Origin: Paenibacillus sp. SZ31
GTDB taxonomy: Bacteria; Bacillota; Bacilli; Paenibacillales; Paenibacillaceae
Assembly (NCBI RefSeq): GCF_012912005.1
Contig: NZ_JABBEA010000017.1
Span: 62,001-126,000, forward strand
Length of the DNA stretch: 64,000 nucleotides
Direction: 5' to 3'
Under the pieces are notes generated by a model. The model saw nothing but the letters and a program-made list of their open reading frames with translations, was not told the origin of the DNA and did no database searches. Below are positions 33,992-42,969 of the stretch, piece after piece. Both the position numbers and the translations under genes were made by a program. Within the stretch, counting starts at the first letter, position 1, and every line of letters starts with the position of its first letter.

Positions 33992-34561
33992 CTATACGTA
34001 GAACTCCTGATCCTTCTTGGCCGAATACTTCAAAACATACTCCCCGTCATTCTCCAGTTCTCTGGATGCAATTTTGATTCGTGTGTAGTCCAGTCTCGTC
34101 TCTTTAAGCACACGCTTAATTGCTTGAATCCCGAGTTTTTCATCCACAACATAGCAGTATATATTCAACGCAAATGCTGTGACTGGATTTGCTGTCTTGC
34201 CCATATCGTGCCCATCGACAACGCCGAGCCCTTTCCAGCCCAGCTCACTGATCAGTGCCTCACTAGCTTTATCCTTGAGCCACAAATCACGTTTACTTCC
34301 TGCCATACTCTTCATGGGATATTGGATAAGCAATATGTAACCGTACTGATTGGCCGCTTCCTCATAGCCCTGATCTGTGAAGCGCGTTAGAAAATCATTT
34401 CTGTATTCGGCCTCATCACGATACAAACCGGGCAAGTCTGTTCTGGTCGTTGTGCCATAAGTTCCAACTGTACCGATGTGTTCCACAACCTGTGCTTCTT
34501 CAATCCAGTATTCCGCATAAAGTATCTTGCCATCTGATTCTTTCTTATATAGGGTGAGCAT
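33992..34561 (-). CDS. Hypothetical protein (189 aa)
   Basis: A soluble 189-residue protein starting at an ATG with AGGAGGG 7-8 bases upstream. The N-terminal part (YAEYWIEEAQVVEHIGTVGTYG) has alternating strands faintly like a WGR domain; the rest is mixed, with Trp/Gly-rich segments (GWKGLGVVDGHDMGKT). No signal peptide, membrane helix or catalytic motif is clear. The good ribosome site and long frame support it as real; function unknown. Confidence 0.7.
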   Translation of the reverse strand: MLTLYKKESDGKILYAEYWIEEAQVVEHIGTVGTYGTTTRTDLPGLYRDEAEYRNDFLTRFTDQGYEEAANQYGYILLIQYPMKSMAGSKRDLWLKDKASEALISELGWKGLGVVDGHDMGKTANPVTAFALNIYCYVVDEKLGIQAIKRVLKETRLDYTRIKIASRELENDGEYVLKYSAKKDQEFYV

Positions 34562-34910
34562 TCATTTCCCTCCTAGTCGTATGTTTTATCTAATAAATCA
34601 CTTGTTTGCTGCAATTCCTGTGCCAGTATATGTATACTTTAAAGTTACATTAATAGAGGTAATATCGTCAATATATGACATCCTTGAAACGAAATCGATA
34701 TACATTCATGTGAAAAGTGAACTGTGCTTGAAAAGCCATCTCCTTTTATAACCTTATTTCCGACTGAATATGACAACGTTGTAACCGGATGAAGGGGGAA
34801 TATCTGATAAACTGATTAGTAGATTATGGAAGGTTACATAGCGTCATTGATGTTACGCTACAGAGAATCAGGCCGGATGTTCAAATGACAAAAAGAATGG
34901 TGGATGAGGT
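34562..34910 (+). other. Intergenic region between two divergent genes
   Basis: No gene is seen in 349 bases. It holds the ribosome site of the minus-strand gene at its left end and the leader of the first amidase gene at its right. No riboswitch consensus (c-di-AMP, c-di-GMP) was recognised; an AT-rich stretch near 34630-34690 could hold promoters. Confidence 0.4.
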
Positions 34911-36317
34911 ATGAAAAAATGGTCGACAGCAGTCGTTTTTCTTCTGTTCCTATGTTTATTTCCAATCATGGCCCATGCAGACACCACGCCCTCAATTGTG
35001 CTCGACGGTGTAACCATTAATCAGCAGACGGGAGCACCTGCAGAAAATATCGGAAAGACGGTTATGGTTCCGATCCGAATTGTATCTGAGAACCTGGGTT
35101 ATGAGGTGAAGTGGGAGAAGGCAACCCAGTCAGTCCAGGTTCAAAAAGGAAACAGCACGATTCGAATGACGGCCGGCAAAGATGCAGCTACAGTGAATGG
35201 AAACGTGGTGAACCTGGATTCGCCTCCACTGATCAAACAAGGAACAACGCTTGTTCCGTTACGTTTTGTCGGGGAAGGCATGGGTCTGCGTGTGGGCTGG
35301 GACAATGGAACCAAGACAGTAAGCCTATTTAGTATTCCACCCGTAGTTGGAACAGAAGGTGACAGTGACCCCGTCGAGACGCCTGTCCCGGACGGTCTGA
35401 CAGAACTTCAAGGCATTAGCTTCAGCGGAGATCGCTTAATTGTAGCGACAAACGGCAATATTAGCCCCAAAGTGTCCAGTCTTGGTGGGCCAGACCGCAT
35501 TATTGTTGATCTGCCTGCAGCCACATTTTCTCAGGAATTCATTCAGGGACAAGCCTCTAACGCGGATGGTAGCGGACAGATTCTCGTTACGGATTCATCC
35601 CTGGTTTCCAAAGTTCGGTATGCTATGTTCAGCAAGACGCCTTCCACCGTACGTGTTGTTCTGGATTTGACTCAGACGGCCACCGCCAAATGGTCTGTTG
35701 GAGATAACAATGTCTTGCTCGTTGACCTGACAGCCACGAGTGGAGAACCCACAAGCCAACCGGCAGTACCTACGAATGATGGCAAAACGATTGTGGTCAT
35801 TGATCCGGGACATGGTGGTCGTCAATCTGGGGCAGTGAGTTTGTCAGGAGCTTATGAGAAAGATTTCAATCTGGCCGTAGGGCTGAAGGTGCAGGCAATT
35901 CTTCAACAATACGAAGATATTCAGACGGTCGTTACACGCCAGGATGATACAGAGCTTTCGCTTAAACAACGCGTAGATATTGCTGAATTGAATAAGGCAG
36001 ATGTTTTTGTGTCCATTCATGGAAACAAATTCACCACACCAGTACCAAACGGCATTGAAACGCTATACAGTCGCAAAGAAAGCAAGACTTTGGCTGACAC
36101 CCTTCACAAACATGTATTGCCGATAACAGGCCTCAAGGATCGTGGCGTTAAAACGGCGAGTCTGCATGTGACTCGGGAAACAACCATGCCTGCTGTGTTA
36201 CTTGAACTTGGTTTTTTAAGTAACCCAACAGATGAAGCAGTCATGCTCACCGAAGAATACCAGGATAAATGTGCACAGGCGATTGTGGACGGAATTGTTG
36301 AATTTTTGGGACTGTAA
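34911..36317 (+). CDS. N-acetylmuramoyl-L-alanine amidase (AmiC-type) with copper-amine-oxidase-like and AMIN domains
   Basis: A secreted 468-residue cell-wall hydrolase. Order: signal peptide (1-24, ending AHADT), a copper-amine-oxidase N-terminal-like domain (about 30-140: VMVPIRIVSENLGYEVKW, LVPLRFVGEGMGLRVGWD), an AMIN domain (about 165-270), and Amidase_3 (about 290-468). Zinc and catalytic residues: IDPGHGG, the Glu in YEKDFNLAV, SIHGN and LLELGFLSNP. It cleaves the bond between muramic acid and the stem peptide. A close paralogue follows 258 bases downstream, and both may form one envelope cluster with the GerMN and SLH genes. Confidence 0.92.
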   Translation: MKKWSTAVVFLLFLCLFPIMAHADTTPSIVLDGVTINQQTGAPAENIGKTVMVPIRIVSENLGYEVKWEKATQSVQVQKGNSTIRMTAGKDAATVNGNVVNLDSPPLIKQGTTLVPLRFVGEGMGLRVGWDNGTKTVSLFSIPPVVGTEGDSDPVETPVPDGLTELQGISFSGDRLIVATNGNISPKVSSLGGPDRIIVDLPAATFSQEFIQGQASNADGSGQILVTDSSLVSKVRYAMFSKTPSTVRVVLDLTQTATAKWSVGDNNVLLVDLTATSGEPTSQPAVPTNDGKTIVVIDPGHGGRQSGAVSLSGAYEKDFNLAVGLKVQAILQQYEDIQTVVTRQDDTELSLKQRVDIAELNKADVFVSIHGNKFTTPVPNGIETLYSRKESKTLADTLHKHVLPITGLKDRGVKTASLHVTRETTMPAVLLELGFLSNPTDEAVMLTEEYQDKCAQAIVDGIVEFLGL

Positions 36318-36575
36318 AGTAGATTGTGCGCAAATATGAAGGTTAGGGTAGTACGTTGTTTAGAGATGTATATTTGATAAATAAGGAAAAAAACAGACAT
36401 TAAAATGTAAAAAAAGCTTGATCTGACAACGTTTTTTTTCTGTTATGTTGGAATATATTCGCAACTTTTGAGAGCGAAGGGCGTCTAATAGGTGTCTGGT
36501 AATGCCCAAGCGGTCAGTCGGAGTTGGAAAATGACAACATGCGGCAAAAAAATATGAGAATGGTAGGGGTGAAGG

Positions 36576-37985
36576 ATGAAGAAGTTCGGTTTTTTGGTAC
36601 TGTTATTTGTCTTTGGGCTCGTTTTCCCGGGCTATAGTCATGCAGCAACAGACACGAAAATTATCCTAGACGGAAAAGAAATCGTACAGCCATCGGATAC
36701 GAAGGCGGAAATTATCAACAGCAAGGTGATGGTTCCGATCCGGGTTGTGTCTGAGAATCTTGGGTATAGCGTGGAGTGGAAGCAACAAACACAAACGGTG
36801 ACTATTAGCAAAGACAACACTGCCATGCAGATGATTGTTGGACAGAAGACGGCAACGGTGAACGGCAGTAACGTAAACCTGGATGCCCCGCCACTCGTGA
36901 AAAATGGTACTACACTCGTGCCTCTCCGATTTATAGGTGAGGAAATGGGTCTTAAGGTGGGTTGGAACAATACCACGAAGACGGTAACATTAGTTACCCA
37001 GAATTCAGGTTCCGGAAACGGGACAACCACACCTCCGAACTCTGGCAATGAAGGCGGAGGATCGGATCAGGAAGGTCTTGTACTGGTGAACGGCATCAGC
37101 TTCAGCGACAACCGCTTCATGATTGCAACAAGCGGAAGTACGAAGCCGAACGTCTTCACGATGACAGGACCGGATCGAATCGTAATAGACTTGCCGAATA
37201 CCGCATTTGCTGATTCATTCAGTGAAGGACAGGCTCTAGACAGCAACCAGAATGGACAACTCGTCGTTAGCGGTTATCCGGATGTGTCTAAGATTCGTTA
37301 CTCGTTATACAGCAACAGTCCATCTACACTTCGTTTTGTGATCGATCTGTCCAGTTCAAAAGGGTACAGTGTGCAAAATGATTCCGGACTGATCATGGTT
37401 GACCTCAACAATCAAAGTGGTACGCCTGCCCCTCCAGTTGGTGATAATGGCAAAAAAATTGTCGTTATCGATGCAGGTCACGGAGATCAGGATCCTGGGG
37501 CAATCGGTATATCAGGCAAACGTGAAAAGGACTTCAATCTGGCAGTGACTCTGAAAGTGGAAGCCTTGTTGAAAAAAGAATCCAAAATTGACGTTGTGTT
37601 AACGCGCAGCGATGATACATTTTTGGCATTAAAAGAACGTGTGAAGATTGCACAGGACTTAAAAGCAGATATCTTCATCTCTATTCATTCTAACAGTGGT
37701 CCTGCTGCTGCGAATGGTGTAGAGACATTCTATACACGCTCCAACAGCAAAGCACTTGCTACAGTGATGCACAAGTATCTTTTGCAGTCTTCCGGACTGA
37801 AAGATCGTGGAGTGAAAACGGCAAGTCTCCATGTAACCCGTGAAACGACAATGCCAGCAGTTCTGCTGGAAGGAGGATTCCTTAGCAACAAGAGCGACGA
37901 GGCAGTAATGTTCACTGAAAGTTTCCAGAACAGCGTTGCCAAAGGCATTGTTGCAGGAATCAAGGAGTATCTGGGAATTAAATAA
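36576..37985 (+). CDS. N-acetylmuramoyl-L-alanine amidase, paralogue of the preceding gene
   Basis: The same architecture and nearly the same length (469 residues) as the upstream amidase: signal peptide (1-23, ending SHAAT), a copper-amine-oxidase-like domain (VMVPIRVVSENLGYSVEW, LVPLRFIGEEMGLKVGWN), a Gly/Ser/Asn linker, AMIN, and Amidase_3 with IDAGHGD, REKDFNLAV, SIHSN and LLEGGFLSN. The two proteins share long matching stretches such as GLKDRGVKTASLHVTRETT, so this is a tandem duplication that has diverged. GGGGTGAAGG precedes the ATG. A GerMN lipoprotein gene follows 35 bases later, probably cotranscribed. Confidence 0.92.
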   Translation: MKKFGFLVLLFVFGLVFPGYSHAATDTKIILDGKEIVQPSDTKAEIINSKVMVPIRVVSENLGYSVEWKQQTQTVTISKDNTAMQMIVGQKTATVNGSNVNLDAPPLVKNGTTLVPLRFIGEEMGLKVGWNNTTKTVTLVTQNSGSGNGTTTPPNSGNEGGGSDQEGLVLVNGISFSDNRFMIATSGSTKPNVFTMTGPDRIVIDLPNTAFADSFSEGQALDSNQNGQLVVSGYPDVSKIRYSLYSNSPSTLRFVIDLSSSKGYSVQNDSGLIMVDLNNQSGTPAPPVGDNGKKIVVIDAGHGDQDPGAIGISGKREKDFNLAVTLKVEALLKKESKIDVVLTRSDDTFLALKERVKIAQDLKADIFISIHSNSGPAAANGVETFYTRSNSKALATVMHKYLLQSSGLKDRGVKTASLHVTRETTMPAVLLEGGFLSNKSDEAVMFTESFQNSVAKGIVAGIKEYLGIK

Positions 37986-38020
37986 GGGACAAGCCCTTAT
38001 GTTGAGGAGGCGGAGTTAGA

Positions 38021-38692
38021 ATGAACAAGAAAATATGGATTGCAGCTTTGCTGGTAACGGTTATGGCAGTTGCTGCTGGATGTGGAAGCAAGCCAACAGC
38101 TGCTCCGAATCAGACGCAAGGCGCAGGAACCGAGACCAATGTGACCGAGGTTGAAGGCGAAACCATTACCGAACCGGTAACCGCTGAACCTGAAGAGAAC
38201 ACAACACCTTCAGAATCCACGGAAGGCAGCTCAGAAGAGACGACTACTCCGCCTAGCGGAACGTCCACGGAGACGCCAGCAACTTCCGAAGGTAATGAAA
38301 AGAAAACGATCACTGTATTCTATACGGATGAAGAAGAACTGGAGTTGCACAAAGCTTCGGCAGAGATTTCATATGCATCGGATGATGCCAAATACAAGGC
38401 TGCCTTTGAATCATTGCAACAGAGCAAAGACGCTAAACTTGTGCCACTGTGGGCGAAAGAAATTGAATTGAAATCTGTTCAATTCAAGGATGGAGCCCTT
38501 ACGTTGGATATTCATATGCCAGATACGGCACGTCTTGGTGCAGGTGGAGAATCTTATGCGCTGGATGCTCTGAAACAAACATTTTTCCAGTTTGATGAAG
38601 TTAAATCACTTGACTTACTGGTGGACGGTCAGCAGTCCGAGAGTCTGATGGGCCATGTGGATCTTGAACATCCAATGACAAGATCCGAATAG
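38021..38692 (+). CDS. GerMN-domain lipoprotein
   Basis: A 223-residue lipoprotein: signal peptide with lipobox VAAGC (Cys at residue 21), a long Thr/Glu/Ser/Pro-rich linker (about 25-90) and a C-terminal GerMN domain (about 92-215: KTITVFYTDEEELEL, VPLWAKEIELKSVQFKDGALTLDIH, ALKQTFFQF, DLLVDG). GerMN domains occur in GerM of B. subtilis, a spore-envelope and germination factor, and in LpqB. Coming directly after the two wall amidases, it likely works at the cell surface or the spore envelope. The exact role is not readable. Confidence 0.85.
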   Translation: MNKKIWIAALLVTVMAVAAGCGSKPTAAPNQTQGAGTETNVTEVEGETITEPVTAEPEENTTPSESTEGSSEETTTPPSGTSTETPATSEGNEKKTITVFYTDEEELELHKASAEISYASDDAKYKAAFESLQQSKDAKLVPLWAKEIELKSVQFKDGALTLDIHMPDTARLGAGGESYALDALKQTFFQFDEVKSLDLLVDGQQSESLMGHVDLEHPMTRSE

Positions 38693-38764
38693 GCTGTACA
38701 GCATGCTGGCGTACCGTGAAGCCACGGAATATAGGTCGTTTTACATGAGAGAGGGGAATCATAG

Positions 38765-41503
38765 GTGACTTTTAAATATAACCATCCATCACACTCTAAA
38801 AAAGTAGTATCAGCCGTGCTTGCAGGCATGATGGCCCTTAGCGCCGGCGGAGCTGCCATGGCAGCAGAATCAACAGAAACGGGGCAGGGTCAGACTGCGG
38901 CAATAACGAATACGGCTGCACCAACTGGTTTGTTCAGTGACATCAAGGTCGGATACTGGGCTGAGAAACATGTGTACAAACTGGCATATCAAGGGATTCT
39001 TCTCGGTAATAATGGCCTGTTCCGTCCAGGAGACGCGGTTACACAGCAAGAAGCTGTAACGATGGCAATCCGTTTTATGAATCAAGAGGGCCAGTTGAAT
39101 ACCGACACGGCTGCGGCATTACCGACAAACATGGAAGTGGGAAATTATTTCAAGCCATATGTCGCGCTGGCACTTCAACTGGGACTGGTTGACAAGACGG
39201 AAGAATCAACGGTGGATGTATCCAAGACATCTTGGGGTCAAAAACCGGCTTCACGGGAATGGATTACGAAACTGTTAATCCGTTCATTGGACAAGGATGC
39301 TGAAGCCAAGGCTCAAAACAATCAATCCACGGGATTTGCTGATAATGCAGATATTTCCGAAAGTGGTAAAGGTTATGTCAATCTGGCTGTTAGCCTGGAT
39401 CTGGCCAAAGGTGTAGAAGGCAACAAATTCAATCCAACCGGTTCCGTAACCCGTGCTCAGCTCGCTACCTTCTTCAGTCGTGGCGAATCGTTAACGGATA
39501 CAACGTATCCCAACACATCCACGGGTTATGTGACTGGATTGAAAGATGGGCAGATCACGCTGGTTGTGGACGGTAAAGCCGTTAACTTCGCAGTGAACAG
39601 CAGTACGCCTTACTTTACGAAAGATAGTGAAACTCGTGCTTCATCCACCGATGTGAAACTATATACGAAAGTTATGATTGTAGGTTCTACAGGTGTGGCT
39701 TCCTATGTGGAAGTTGTTGATGCTACACCGCAGGTGGAAAGCGTTGAGGGGACTTTTGCACGTTCATTATCAGGAAATAAAATTGGTATCTTTGTAGGCG
39801 AAAATTACGAAACGTACAGTTATGATGAAGCAACTGCATTCATCGATCAGAATGGTAATGCAATCAAACTGTCCGATATTACAGCAGATAGCATCATCGA
39901 AGTACAGCGGGAGACGTTCTCGGCTGACAAAAAAACAGTCGTTATTCGTGTGAAATCCGGCATTGTGAACAAGAGTGACAATGGCGTCATTGCTGAAGTG
40001 TCTACCTCTGGCAAAACGATCAAACTTGTCAATGCAGCGGGTGCTACAGAACAGTTTGCATACAATGACAATCTACTTATCACATATCAAAACCGTATCC
40101 TGTCAGTAGCTGATCTGAAAGCCGGCAGTGCCGTGAAATATACTGTGAAAGACAGCATCGTGCAAACGATCGAGTTGTCTCAAGGTGTGGAACAGTCTGT
40201 GCGCGGAACATTGGTTGAGATCGGTGGCAACCAATCCACGTTAACGTTCAAACGTGAAGGGGGTTCTCTTGAGGCGAAATTGCTCACTGAAAAGCCGGAA
40301 GTCATCATCAATGGCATTCAGGATGCAACGTTGAATGATCTGATCACGGATGCAACGAACGGGGATCAGGTGGAGCTGACATTGAACTCTGACGATCAGG
40401 TAACGCGTATTCAGGTTATTGGACGTCAGATGGAGCCAATGAACGGGGTAACGGTTGTATCGTACAACAGTAAAACCAAGGTACTTACTGTGTTGGACAA
40501 CAACAAGAAGCCGTTTGTATTTACATTGGATGAGAAAACTAAACTGGATTACAATACGACCAAACCTACACTCGCTGGTCTGGAGTCGCTCTTAAATGAT
40601 GGTCGCAAATTGGATCTGACCTATGTGGGAACACGTGCGTTGTCCGTTAAGGTGATTTATAAGTACGAAGGTACGATCAGCAGCATTGACACTTCTGGCA
40701 AAAAAATCAGTTTATTGTCTGGTAATCAGACGATCACAGTGCCTTATACTACCGCTCCTACAGTTGAAATCTATAACAAATCCGGCGCAAGTCTGGGAGA
40801 TTTGAAAATCGGTGACAACGTTACCGTAACGCTTGGAGCAAATCAGGATGTGGTGCAGAAGGTTGCACTGAACACTGTGGCTCAATTTGAAGTGGTTGCC
40901 TTGGAAGCGAATGGTCGTATTCGAGTGAAATCGGATCTGTTGACAAGTCAGTTCTACGTGGATCAAGCGGTACTGACAGGAGAAAGTGGTCAGACGATCA
41001 CGCCTTCACAACTGACAGCAGGCAACCTGATTAATGTAACGTTTGAAGGAGCTACGCCAAAAGCGGTTCAAGTCGTGAAGCGTACGCTGGCTGAAGTTAC
41101 AGCGGTGGATGCTTCATCCGTAACGCTTAAGCAGTTTAATGGCCAGACTGAAACCGTGCCTGTTAGCGGTTCGGTTAAAGTCGTGAAATCTGGCTCTACA
41201 TTAACTTCACTGACGAGTCTTACGGTTGGAGATCGTGTCGAAATGACAAAAGATACGGATAATTCCACACGCTTCAGAGTGCTGACTGTCATGAGCAAAC
41301 AGTTCTGGTCTTATGATGGCGTTGGTAACCAGATTCTGGTTAAACGGGAATCGACAGCAGACACGAACTATCGTTTTGCACTCGGATCAAGTGTATTTGT
41401 TCACCAGGGTGACAATACTTTAAGCGTGCAATCTCTCAGAGATAATGATAATATTGTATTGTATCTCCTGAACAATGTAATTCTGGAGATTCAAAAACAG
41501 TAA
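38765..41503 (+). CDS. S-layer homology (SLH) domain surface protein
   Basis: A secreted 912-residue protein from GTG 38765 (after GAGAGGGG). Signal peptide about residues 1-36 (ending AAMAAES). Three SLH repeats follow (about 58-235): FSDIKVGYWAEKHVYKLAYQGIL, NYFKPYVALALQLGLVDK, and YVNLAVSLDLAKGVEGNKFN...SVTRAQLATFFSRG; these anchor proteins to pyruvylated wall polymers. The remaining 650 residues are beta-rich repeated segments (for example GKKISLLSGNQTITVPY, GEKAS-type turns), with no recognised enzyme motif. It may be a surface-layer or wall-bound structural protein. It ends with a terminator at 41534. Confidence 0.88.
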   Translation: MTFKYNHPSHSKKVVSAVLAGMMALSAGGAAMAAESTETGQGQTAAITNTAAPTGLFSDIKVGYWAEKHVYKLAYQGILLGNNGLFRPGDAVTQQEAVTMAIRFMNQEGQLNTDTAAALPTNMEVGNYFKPYVALALQLGLVDKTEESTVDVSKTSWGQKPASREWITKLLIRSLDKDAEAKAQNNQSTGFADNADISESGKGYVNLAVSLDLAKGVEGNKFNPTGSVTRAQLATFFSRGESLTDTTYPNTSTGYVTGLKDGQITLVVDGKAVNFAVNSSTPYFTKDSETRASSTDVKLYTKVMIVGSTGVASYVEVVDATPQVESVEGTFARSLSGNKIGIFVGENYETYSYDEATAFIDQNGNAIKLSDITADSIIEVQRETFSADKKTVVIRVKSGIVNKSDNGVIAEVSTSGKTIKLVNAAGATEQFAYNDNLLITYQNRILSVADLKAGSAVKYTVKDSIVQTIELSQGVEQSVRGTLVEIGGNQSTLTFKREGGSLEAKLLTEKPEVIINGIQDATLNDLITDATNGDQVELTLNSDDQVTRIQVIGRQMEPMNGVTVVSYNSKTKVLTVLDNNKKPFVFTLDEKTKLDYNTTKPTLAGLESLLNDGRKLDLTYVGTRALSVKVIYKYEGTISSIDTSGKKISLLSGNQTITVPYTTAPTVEIYNKSGASLGDLKIGDNVTVTLGANQDVVQKVALNTVAQFEVVALEANGRIRVKSDLLTSQFYVDQAVLTGESGQTITPSQLTAGNLINVTFEGATPKAVQVVKRTLAEVTAVDASSVTLKQFNGQTETVPVSGSVKVVKSGSTLTSLTSLTVGDRVEMTKDTDNSTRFRVLTVMSKQFWSYDGVGNQILVKRESTADTNYRFALGSSVFVHQGDNTLSVQSLRDNDNIVLYLLNNVILEIQKQ

Positions 41504-41533
41504 TCGTTTCTTTTCGAGGATCAAAAGAATGAC

Positions 41534-41575
41534 CGTCTTGATACGGGATCTTTCCCGCATCAAGACGTTTTTTTT
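41534..41575 (+). terminator. Intrinsic terminator after the SLH gene
   Basis: CGTCTTGATACGGG and CCCGCATCAAGACG form a 14-bp stem (one mismatch) followed by eight T residues. Confidence 0.95.
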
Positions 41576-41666
41576 GCAAGCTTTTTGAGGTCCCCGCAAA
41601 GTACTTGGATGAAGCTTCGAAGTAAGGCTCCTCAGCATGGAGTCATTTTGTGGGAGGTAGCTCTTC

Positions 41667-42362
41667 ATGAATGCAGCGACGGTTAGACATATACTCGAAA
41701 CTATGGAAGCAATGTTTCCTGATGCACATTGCGAATTAAATCACAGCAATGCATTTGAATTGACGGTAGCTGTCCTTTTGTCTGCCCAGTGCACCGATGA
41801 AACGGTGAACAAGGTAACCGCAGATTTGTTCCAGAAATACAGAAGCCCAGCTGATTATCTGGTGGTTCCTCTCGAAGAGCTGGAACAGGATATTCGGCGA
41901 ATCGGTTTATATCGGAACAAGGCCAAGCATATTCAGAACATGTGCCGAATTTTAATAGAGCAGTATGGCGGTGATGTACCGCAGGAACATGATCAGCTTG
42001 TAACGCTACCAGGTGTCGGTCGGAAAACCGCGAATGTAGTTGTTTCCAATGCGTTTGGAGTACCGGCAATTGCGGTAGATACTCATGTTGAACGAGTATC
42101 CAAGCGACTGGCGCTTGCAGGTTGGGATGACTCCGTACTTGAAGTCGAAAAGAAACTAATGAAGCGCGTACCCCGGGATGAGTGGACTTTAACTCACCAC
42201 CGGTTTATATTTTTTGGACGCTACCATTGCAAGGCACAGAACCCTGCGTGTCATATCTGTCCATTGCTGGACATATGCAGGGAAGGAAAAAAACGTATGA
42301 AAACGTCCCAAATCAGGAAAGATAAGGAACGTGTCACCACCCGAAAACGCAAAATAAATTAA
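41667..42362 (+). CDS. nth: Endonuclease III (DNA glycosylase/AP lyase)
   Basis: Nth removes oxidised pyrimidines and nicks abasic sites in base-excision repair. The 231-residue protein has a helix-hairpin-helix LPGVGRKTANVV with the catalytic Lys, the catalytic Asp in AVDTHVERVSKR, and a C-terminal iron-sulfur loop C-x6-C-x2-C-x5-C (CKAQNPACHICPLLDIC). A short basic tail follows. The ATG has GGGAGG upstream. In B. subtilis nth follows dnaD; here about 26 kb of other genes separate the two. Confidence 0.96.
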   Translation: MNAATVRHILETMEAMFPDAHCELNHSNAFELTVAVLLSAQCTDETVNKVTADLFQKYRSPADYLVVPLEELEQDIRRIGLYRNKAKHIQNMCRILIEQYGGDVPQEHDQLVTLPGVGRKTANVVVSNAFGVPAIAVDTHVERVSKRLALAGWDDSVLEVEKKLMKRVPRDEWTLTHHRFIFFGRYHCKAQNPACHICPLLDICREGKKRMKTSQIRKDKERVTTRKRKIN

Positions 42363-42385
42363 TGAGCAGAAAAGGATGAATAATC

Positions 42386-42658
42386 ATGAAATGCATTTCC
42401 GTGTACACTGACAATTTTGAGGCCTTCTCCGATATTTTTGAACAAATCGTTGAACAGGAAATGGCTGAAAATGAAGAAAAAGAAGTAGAAGGCATCACAG
42501 TAAGCCATTCTGGCGACGTGCCTGAACATTATCTGGAGCGTATGTCCGTTAAACCAGAAGTTGTTGTTATGAGAGACAAGGGCAGAGACATTACAATTCT
42601 GCAACATGGACAAGTATTTGAAATCTTGCTGCCTTCCATGGAGAACGCAGTTTCATAA
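42386..42658 (+). CDS. Small hypothetical protein (90 aa)
   Basis: A 90-residue acidic, cytoplasmic protein with an internal acidic stretch (EMAENEEKEVEGITV) and a C-terminal half of alternating strands (EVVVMRDKGRDITILQHGQVFEILLP). A good AAAGGATG site precedes the ATG, and it begins 24 bases after nth, so it is probably cotranscribed. I do not recognise a named family. No membrane segment or cysteine pair is seen. Confidence 0.7.
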   Translation: MKCISVYTDNFEAFSDIFEQIVEQEMAENEEKEVEGITVSHSGDVPEHYLERMSVKPEVVVMRDKGRDITILQHGQVFEILLPSMENAVS

Positions 42659-42969
42659 GAAGTGATTACACTATTGGTTCTGTTGCATTAATGTCATGAG
42701 AGTCATTGTGCTTAAGGTGATCTTATCGATATTCATGCAACAGATACTTGGCGTAAGCATTTTGCTAAATGCCGAATATAAAACGTATTACGAGATAAAA
42801 CCGACTTGGTCGGTTTTATTTTTTTTAGATTATAGAATTTATACGTTCATTTAGGTATATTCAATTCCAACCGTTCAAATTCAAACTTGATAATGTTAAA
42901 ATAAATGTTGTAAAAGAGATAGACGTCGAAACGGATGTCAAATTAGAGGAGCCAGGGGGAAGGCCAGTC
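42659..42969 (+). other. Intergenic region with short inverted repeat, terminator and promoter
   Basis: No gene. TCTGTTGCAT (42679-42688) is repeated inverted at 42735-42744; the left end reads GGTTCTGTTGCAT, similar to IS6-family termini, but no transposase is present. A terminator (AAAACCGA/TCGGTTTT then eight T residues) lies at 42796-42830. A promoter TTCAAA-17-TAAAAT (42874-42902) precedes the dynamin gene. Confidence 0.5.
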
